In this document: one piece after another, positions 57,714 through 64,000 of the stretch
How the letters are laid out: each line of letters opens with the position of its first letter
Position numbering within the stretch: the first letter of the stretch is position 1
DNA from: Rhinolophus ferrumequinum
Lineage: Eukaryota > Chordata > Mammalia > Chiroptera > Rhinolophidae
Length of the DNA: 64,000 nt
Assembly: GCF_004115265.2 (NCBI RefSeq)
Contig: NC_046301.1
Span: 39,892,714 to 39,956,713, forward strand
Direction of reading: 5' to 3'
The notes under the pieces: model-generated
What the model saw: only the letters and a program-made list of their open reading frames with translations
What the model was told of the DNA's origin: nothing
The model's database searches: none
Made by a program: the position numbers and the translations under genes

Positions 57714-60523
57714 TTCCTTCCTTCCTTCCTTTTGGGTTTGTTTTGTTCTAATTTGAATTTTATTTGTTGCCTTTGGTCATAGTAACTCATTCTCACAGTT
57801 CAAAAGACCAAAAGCAAAAAACAAAACAGGAGGAGAAAACTGGCCCCTGCCTTCTCCTGGAGGCCCCCCACCAGCTTTTCTCCTCACAGCCAGCTAATAT
57901 GGTCATTTTTTTCAGTAAACACAGCCTCCCTCCCCCCGCTCCTGCCACTCCCTAATGCCCAGCATGGCATGCTAGTCATTCTGGGCATAACTTACTTCTT
58001 TTGAACTCGACTATACACCTTGGAGCTCACTCTTTTGAGATACAAGAGGAGTCCTCATTTTTGTACACAGTTGCATACTATTCCATCATATAGTCAAACC
58101 ACAGTTTCTCTCCCAGCCCCAGGCATCTGAGTGGCTTGCAAACTTCTGCCCTTCCGAATAAAGCTGCAGTGAATAACCCCATTCCCCCATTCCAGTTCCC
58201 TCCTGGGTGGCGACACATGTAAACCCAATTCCCAGGAGTGGAGTTTGCATGTCAAAGGACACGAGTATGTGTCATCTGAAGAACTGACACCCCCTTCCCT
58301 GGGGTTGTGCTTCTTTAGGCTCCCATATTGTCAGCAATGTCCTAGGACTGCCTGCTGCCCCACAGTCTTGCCAGCACAGCTGTTGTTAATTCTTTTGATT
58401 GCTGCCAATATGTAAAAAATGCCATCTCAGGACCAGTTTTAATTTGCATCTTTTAAAAAAAAGTCAGATCTAGGGCCTGTCACATGTTTAAAGAGTGAGG
58501 CCTAGAGAGCCAGCATTCTCAAATGTGTTGAATCCCTGTTGATTCTCTAACTGCACAGAAGGAAGTTCAAGGAGGGGTTTCAAATGACAAGCAGGCTCTC
58601 CGAAGATGTGTCCCCCTGCCCTTCGGTGAGATTCTCCCTAGCCCCACCAGCCAGCAGCGAAAGCGGGGCCTCCCCTGCCCACCTCCCGCACCCAGCTTGC
58701 CCTGTGCAGCCCCTGGGCCCCGGCCACTCACAGTACACAATGAGGGTCACTGAAGCTGTCGACTGGATACCGTTGCAGTTTGAGAAGCATAGTGGAGTGC
58801 TGTCTTCTTGTATGTCACTAAGTTCATAGGTCTTCCAGTTGATCCCATTAGCCACTTCCTTCTTAGTCAACGGAGTCTCCAGACCCAAGACAGCATTTCC
58901 GTCACAGGAGGCTCTGCAGGTCACCTGCATGGAGCCTCCTCTAGGTATGATGTCTTCTGGGGGGTCTACTGATGTTTGGGCACCTCCAGTCCCTGGAACA
59001 AAAGTGTGAGGAGGGGAAAGGCATTACGAATTGGGTTCATCAACATCCTTGGGTACCCATCCTTGAACAAGACAAAACTCTCTGCCTTCAGCGTGGGAGA
59101 CAGAAAAATTCATGAGCAAAAAAGATAATGAATAACTGATGTTAATAAGAGCTTCCACAAAAACAAAACAGGGTGACAGAAAAGACAGTGCCTTGGTGAC
59201 AGGGGCTGGCCAGCCAGAAAAAAGGGAAAAGGGTTCCATGCAACAGGACCAAGTGCAAATGTCCTGGGGCAGGGTGTCCGGAGCCTAGTGAGCGAGGGGC
59301 ACATGAGGTCAGGAAGGTCATGCAGGCAGTGTACGCCATGCCAAAAATGTGTTTGTTTATGCTGAGGGCAGTGGGGCGCCATGGAAGGTCTCAGCAGAGG
59401 AGGGACCTGGCGTCAGTGTTCTCCCTCACAAGAAGGCAGCTGAAGAGGACCAGACCTCCGGGGATGGAGGGGTTCTAATCAGGCTGGCTCCCCACACTTT
59501 TGGACAAGTGGTCTCCCCTCTCTGGTCTTTCATTTTCCCATCTGTAAGGTGGGTGAATATAGTCCTCCCCACCCCCGGTAACGCAAGTAGCTCCTAGGAC
59601 CAGGCAGGGAGGGAGTGAGTAGCTACAGAAAAGGAGGAGGTGGATTGTTAGCACCCTCGGACACTGGTGTCTCCAAAGCTGAAAAAATGTCTGGCTGAGC
59701 CCCTCCCTCCTACCCTACCCCTAAAGATTCCTGCCCTCAGCTTTGGTCCCACTCTTCCTGGGGTGTGGAGGTATGAAAACAGCTCTCCAAGGGTGCTTAT
59801 GGGATCATTCCCATTTCACAGAGGGAAATGGGGAAGCCTGGAGACAGGAAGTTAATCAGCCAGAAAGCAGTGGAGCTGGTAACCACGGTGTCCATCTTTC
59901 AGTCTCCTACTCCCCAGCCCTGACCACCCCTTGAGACTCAGGCTGGAGCTGCTGGAGGGGCTGTAAGGGAATCTCACTTCTCAGCCTGGAATTCCCCTGA
60001 GCAGAAGCAGGTCTGGACTTCCCCAAGGGCGGGGAGGAGGAACAGAATGTGCACGGGGGGCGGGGATGGGTCCCCAGCCTGCTCAGCTGGGCGCCCCACG
60101 TCCCACACAACACCTGACCCGCTCCTGGGGGCAGGAGGCGCATTGGGCCAGGACACAAGCACGGCAAAGTGGCCACTATTACGTTCTCATTTTCACAGCT
60201 GAGAAACTGAGGGCTCTGGGAGGTTCAGACTATATAACCTGAGGCCACACATCGAGGGAATGCAGGGTCTGCATTCGAACCCATGGCAGTTGACTTTCAA
60301 AGGGTGGCTCTAGCCCCAACTTCCCGTAAATAGCTACCTCAGTAGGAATGACCTGTCCCCAGGCGGCCCGGAGCCGGTCCCCGCCCCGACACCTCGCCGA
60401 GGGCGCAGCCCAGATCGCGGGCGCTGGCCCGAAGGCAGCCCCAACCTCGGACTCACCTGGGAGCAGAGCCCCGAGCAGGGCGAAGAGGGCGGGCAGCGGG
60501 AGTCGGGCGGCGCTCGAAGCCAT
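53367..60523 (-). CDS. ICAM1: Intercellular adhesion molecule 1, CD54 (7 exons, 528 aa)
   Basis: ICAM-1 is the cytokine-inducible endothelial and leukocyte ligand of LFA-1 and Mac-1. Exons: 60523-60457, 58992-58732, 55338-55039, 54679-54392, 54318-54064, 53865-53614, 53530-53367 (TGA); total 1587 nt, all junctions phase 1. Exon 1 is the signal peptide ([21 protein letters not shown]). Exons 2-6 are five Ig domains. D1 has VTCRASC, CFSNC and the LFA-1 contact glutamate in [10 protein letters not shown] (GIETPL in human). D5 begins [15 protein letters not shown]. Exon 7 has the membrane helix ([16 protein letters not shown]) and a basic tail [10 protein letters not shown], the ERM-binding type. 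D2 is two residues shorter than that of ICAM-3 here yet unusually similar to it. Intron 1 (1.5 kb) and intron 2 (3.4 kb) hold repeats and a recent tandem duplication. Confidence 0.97.
55433..55629. repeat. Exact tandem duplication, period 102 bp
   Basis: Copy 1 (55433-55534) and copy 2 (55535-55629) are identical over 95 bases; the last 7 bases of unit 1 (GGACCTC) have no counterpart after unit 2. It lies in ICAM1 intron 2, about 95 bases upstream of exon 3 in gene orientation. It contains no splice-like exon. Confidence 0.95.
56490..56640. mobile_element. Old LINE-like 3' end (low confidence)
   Basis: Contains the phrase series GAGATGAAAATGTTTT, GTGGTGATAGTTGTACAACT and CATTGAATTATACACTT, common in mammalian repeat 3' ends. 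It is intronic in ICAM1; family not assigned. Confidence 0.4.
57661..57732. repeat. (TC)n then (TTCC)n microsatellite
   Basis: A TC run of about 27 units with two interruptions, then TTCC units. It is a polypyrimidine tract on the plus strand, hence polypurine in the ICAM1 transcript (intron 2). Confidence 0.95.
57880..58460 (-). mobile_element. LINE-1/HAL1-type fragment
   Basis: The antisense series (58080 onward: 'actattccatcatatagtc', 'aataaagctgcagtgaataa', 'cccaggagtggagtttgca', 'agttttaatttgcatctttt') parallels old L1/HAL1 ORF2-region sequence. It lies in ICAM1 intron 2, same strand as the gene, with no open frame. Confidence 0.65.
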
Positions 60524-60559
60524 CGCGACCCAGGCAGAGCGGAGGCGGAGACGTGAAGG

Positions 60560-60780
60560 GGTGAAGGTTCGGAGAACTGACTGGGCACTAGCAGCGCAAA
60601 GGTCCTTTTATAGCGACCGGCCACCGGGGGGTCGAGGGGCGGTGCTGCCTTCCGGGAAATCTCACGCCTTCCCCTCAGAAACGAGGGCTCAGGCATTTCC
60701 GGATTGACGCGATGCGGGGCCCGAGCAGGGCTGTACTCGCTTGCTGGCCACTGGAGCACCGGAATTTCCGAATTGGAGCA
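60560..60780 (-). promoter_or_regulatory. ICAM1: ICAM1 promoter: TATA box, STAT (GAS) site and NF-kB site
   Basis: On the minus strand TATAAAA lies at 60612-60606, so transcription should start near 60580. A palindromic TTCCGGGAA STAT/GAS element (60650-60658) sits about 75 bases upstream of that start. A GGAAATTCC kB site (60769-60761) sits about 185 bases upstream. These sequences and spacings match the interferon-gamma and TNF/IL-1 response elements of the human promoter (about -76 and -187). The surroundings are GC-rich with Sp1-like boxes. Confidence 0.85.
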
Positions 60781-60784
60781 ATAG

Positions 60785-62150
60785 GGCCACAGTGGCTGCA
60801 GCGACTCGGAGGCTGCTCCCGGTCCTAGGGGTCCCATCCACGGTCCCGTTAACCTTAATTCTGTGTTTACACTGCGCGGAGCGCTTTGCAGTCCCTTGGA
60901 CAGTAGGGATTGTTACTGTTTCTGTTCCAGAGAGTGTTAAACTGAGGCTTCCAGCTGCAAGGGGTTCGAAATCCAGTGTCACTCCTCAGCGCCTGTGGGA
61001 GTCTTGAACCGAGTGATAGATCCCTCGCTAGGATGGGATCCCGGGAATACTCCCGGGGTGCCCTCCATCAAGGGTGTCCTTCCCTCATGGAGCATGTCCC
61101 CAGCCAGCTGGCCCAGATTTTCCAAGAAGCGGCCCAGAAGCTAGCGAACCCTGGGGGTGAGGACGCGCTGCGTCGTCACGTCCGGGGATCCGCATTCCCC
61201 CACCGATGCGAGTCCCCTCCCCGGCGGTCTCGCTTCTCCTTTCGGCCTTGGCCGTGGGGGCGTCTTTACAGCTTCCAGAAAAGGGAAGGAAGCCACGTGA
61301 GGCGCTGAGCCCCCGCTGACGTTCTCAGGCTCAGCGGAGAAACTGAGGCAACAGACCTAGAGGGGAGGGGAGGCGCGCGAGCCCTTGCCTTCCCAAGGGA
61401 AATAGGAAGCTCCTAGGCCCCGAAGAGGGAACACTCACACGCCTGTCCACCGCGCGCGGCTCCCGAAACTCCAACCCCGAAATTCAAAGAACGGGCGCTA
61501 GCACTAAATATGTGCAGGGCTTGTGCGGGCTGGTTCCATTAGGGCGTTGGGGGTGTTTGAGACCCAGCCCCTCGTCTATAGGCCGCCCCACATTCCCCAC
61601 CCGAGGTCACAGCCTGTGCGTGTGACCTAAAGACAAGTTATCCAGCACGTTTGAGGCTGGGGACTCGAGTCTCTGAGCGCCAGGCCGCGAAGCCTAAGGC
61701 TTCCTGTTGTGGGGCGCGCGCTGCGTCTCCATAGAGACCTCTGAAGGGCCACAGAGGTCGCTAAGCAGAACGGGAAAGGAGGGGGCCCCGGGGACACCCC
61801 AGCCCTTCCTCATTGGCATGGGGCTGAGAATCGCTCATCGTCCAGATAAGCGTCCCTCCCCAACCTCCGCCTGATCATTCCTAAAGAATTTCCACGGGGA
61901 TCTTTCTTCTTAAGTGCTGAATTCCCGCCCAGAACCGCTTGGGCAAAGGTAAAGACCCGGGATTGGGGACGTCCCTGCCCTTCGGAGGGTCTGGGAAAAC
62001 CCTGCGCTGGGCGTTATTTTCCGGCGGATTTTTCTCAGGCTTCCACATCGGCTCTCTTGGCCTTGGTTCGAAGTACTCGGGCGGCAAGCTCCCCCTGGCG
62101 GCCCAGATTCACCATACAGCCAGAAAAGCATCGTTCTTCCTTCTCTCTCT
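60785..62150. other. GC-rich region upstream of ICAM1, no gene recognised
   Basis: CpG-bearing sequence extends to about 61800. A plus-strand frame at 61031-61308 is open, but it has no family resemblance or splice support. The next human gene on this side, MRPL4, is not reached within the window as far as I can see. Confidence 0.45.
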
Positions 62151-62159
62151 CCACAGGGC

Positions 62160-62720
62160 TGCACGGTGTTGATTGAGCGCCTATTGTGTGCAAAGCATCG
62201 TTCCAGGTGCTGGGGACACAACAATGAACAGAATAGACAAAAATCTCTGCCATCACGCAGAGATGGTCTTAGTGGGGCGACAGACAAGAAACAAAAATAA
62301 AATACTATATAGCGTGTTAGTTTGAGAAAAATAAAGCTGGGAATGAGAGAGGAAATATGAGGGTTAATGGACTTTTAAATAGAATATTCTGGGAAAGACT
62401 GAAAAGGTAACGTTTGAGTAAAGACCAGAGGGCGGCGAGGAGGGAGCCAGTGTCAATATTAAGAAGAAAGTGTACCAGGCAAAGAACACTGGATGTGCAA
62501 AGGCCCTGCGGTAGGAACTGCCTTAAGGAATAGCCAGGAGGTCAGTGTGGCTGGAGTGCAGTGAGGAAGGTAGTTGGAGGAAAGGAGGGCAGGGAGGGGG
62601 TGAGGCAGAGAATGTGGGCGCTGTTGGCCAGGGGTAGACTTTGGCTTTTCCTCAGTGAGATGGGAGCCATTAAGGGTTCTGAGCAGAGGAGGGACAGGCC
62701 CTGATTCAGGTGTTTACAGG
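62160..62720. mobile_element. LINE-2 3' fragment
   Basis: An ordered L2-like series: 'gagcgcctattgtgtgcaaa', 'aacaatgaacagaatagaca', 'aaatctctgcc', 'gacagacaagaaac', then 'gcaaaggccctgcggtagga'. Old and non-coding. Confidence 0.7.
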
Positions 62721-63870
62721 CACCTTCCTGAGACTGCAGGAGCTCCAGTCAGGGGGTGCAAGACCTGGATGGAAGCCAGATGGGAGACGAGGTGACTGCT
62801 CTAGTTCAAGTGAGTAATGATGGGGACTGAACTGGGAAGTGATATTGAAGAAGTGATCCAATTTGGCATCCATTTTGGCAGCAGGGCCAGTTGGACTTGT
62901 TGGGACATGGGGGCAGGGCAGATTCAAGGATAACTCCTTGATCTTGGTCTGAGACCCTGGGAGTATGGAGGACCATTTCCTGAATGAGGAGGGGATGGTA
63001 ATGGGGGCAGGTTGGCAGGAGGAGAATGCACCTCCCAGTCTTACACTCCCTTTGCGGTTTTTGGGTTTTTTTCCAAGGAAAAGGGAAGCACAGATGCTAT
63101 AGTCGCCAGGAAGGGCAGGGCTTCCTCCAGGGTGCCAGGGAGTCTCGGGCAGGCCAAGGAATGAGCCCAGGCAGAAGTAGCTATACTCAACTCTATGGCA
63201 TTACTCCTGCTCTCTCCTCACTCTGAGCTCTGGCGTGGCCACCTTGCAGTTCCCTCATCCTGGAAGGCTCTTCCTCCCATCCCTGACATGGCTGGCCCCC
63301 CCTTTCTTGTGACCTGAGCCTACCCCCCATAACTTTCCTGAATGCTCCCCACCCCCAGATCCTGGACCACACCCTGTTCACTCCCTGTCTCCTACATTAC
63401 TGAAATTTCATTCACTTGCTAAAATTCTTTCAGTTTACTTATTGTCTATGACCTCCATCTGAGAGCTCCAGAAAGGCAGCAACTCTGTCCACCTCACACC
63501 TGAATCAATGAATGGTCATTATAGAAGGTGATCAATACATACTTGCTGAATAAATGAAATTCCTGTCTCTGAGCATTCTGCACGTGCTGTTCCTCCAGCC
63601 CAGAATTCCCTTTCCACTGCTTTTACAAAAGGTTCCCAGAGCATTTCACTCACAAATTTGGTGTGCAGGTAGTTTATCTGGGAGGTGATCCCAGGAAACA
63701 TCTGGGGTGGGGGAAGTCAGGGAATGGAGCCAGCAAAGGTGAGCATTAGTGGGTTTCCCCTTTTGGGGCATCTGGGGTTCATCTCACTGGGAAACTCTTG
63801 GAGATGGGTAGACTCTATGCTAATCCTATCCCTCATTGGGTAAAGGCTGCTCCAGGAAGTCAACTCCCCA
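62721..63870. other. Intergenic stretch, no gene recognised
   Basis: Mostly unique-looking sequence; a MIR/L2-like tail lies near 63500-63560 (CTTGCTGAATAAATGAA). No splice-supported exon or RNA gene seen. Confidence 0.4.
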
Positions 63871-63873
63871 ATA

Positions 63874-63875
<2 letters not shown>

Positions 63876-63929
<54 letters not shown>
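63876..63929. repeat. (TA)n microsatellite
   Basis: About 27 uninterrupted TA units, the longest simple repeat in the window, followed by an AT-rich end with L1-like phrases. It is likely variable in length. Confidence 0.95.
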
Positions 63930-63933
<4 letters not shown>

Positions 63934-64000
63934 TAGTTCACCATGTTGTGCATAACACCCCCAGGATTTGTTTAATATTCCATTTTGTATATATGAACCA

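Noticed and set aside
61031-61308. Open frame of about 90 codons upstream of ICAM1 on the opposite strand
   Set aside because: No recognised domain, no clear promoter or splice sites. It could be part of a non-coding transcript, but nothing in the sequence shows it.

Overview
The window is mammalian genomic DNA with spliced genes, long introns and interspersed repeats. It carries the gene order known in human as the ICAM cluster of chromosome 19p13.2: TYK2 (3' half), ICAM3, RAVER1, FDX2 and ZGLP1 on the plus strand, then ICAM5, ICAM4 and ICAM1 on the minus strand. Four composite SINEs begin with a tRNA-like head (box A near TGGCTCAGGTGGTTGGAGC, box B near GGTTCGATTCC). That head, and a palindromic DNA-transposon remnant, look like the VES/Rhin SINEs and MITEs of bats. 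I infer a bat, probably of the horseshoe/leaf-nosed (rhinolophoid) side; the order-level call is firmer than the family. All comparisons with human sequence are from memory.

Layout: 1-6570, the last 11 exons of TYK2. 6571-12447, repeat-rich intergenic DNA: an MLT1-type LTR, L1 remnants, two SINEs, and a solo LTR inserted into an L1. 12448-17685, ICAM3 (7 exons). 18038-31239, RAVER1 (14 exons), starting under 300 bp after the ICAM3 poly(A) signal. 32601-36262, FDX2 (5 exons). 36995-39185, ZGLP1 (5 exons). 39186-41985, intergenic DNA between convergent genes. 48313-42113, ICAM5 (11 exons, nine Ig domains). 50993-49921, ICAM4 (3 exons). 60523-53367, ICAM1 (7 exons), with a TATA box, STAT site and NF-kB site upstream of its start. 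60800-64000, intergenic DNA with L2 and TA repeats.

Function: TYK2 relays type I interferon and IL-12/IL-23 signals. ICAM1, ICAM3, ICAM4 and ICAM5 are Ig-superfamily ligands of beta-2 integrins made in endothelium/leukocytes, leukocytes, red cells and forebrain neurons. RAVER1 is a PTB-linked splicing cofactor, FDX2 a mitochondrial ferredoxin, and ZGLP1 a germ-line GATA-type zinc-finger protein. Every ICAM intron that separates coding exons interrupts a codon after its first base.

I did not find an undescribed system. The points most worth checking are: RAVER1 exons 5 and 11, whose lengths do not fit the conserved frame; possible exchange between ICAM1 and ICAM3 domain 2; an exact 102-bp-period duplication in ICAM1 intron 2; two extra cysteines in the TYK2 kinase domain; and an LTR-like insertion in the ICAM1 3' UTR.
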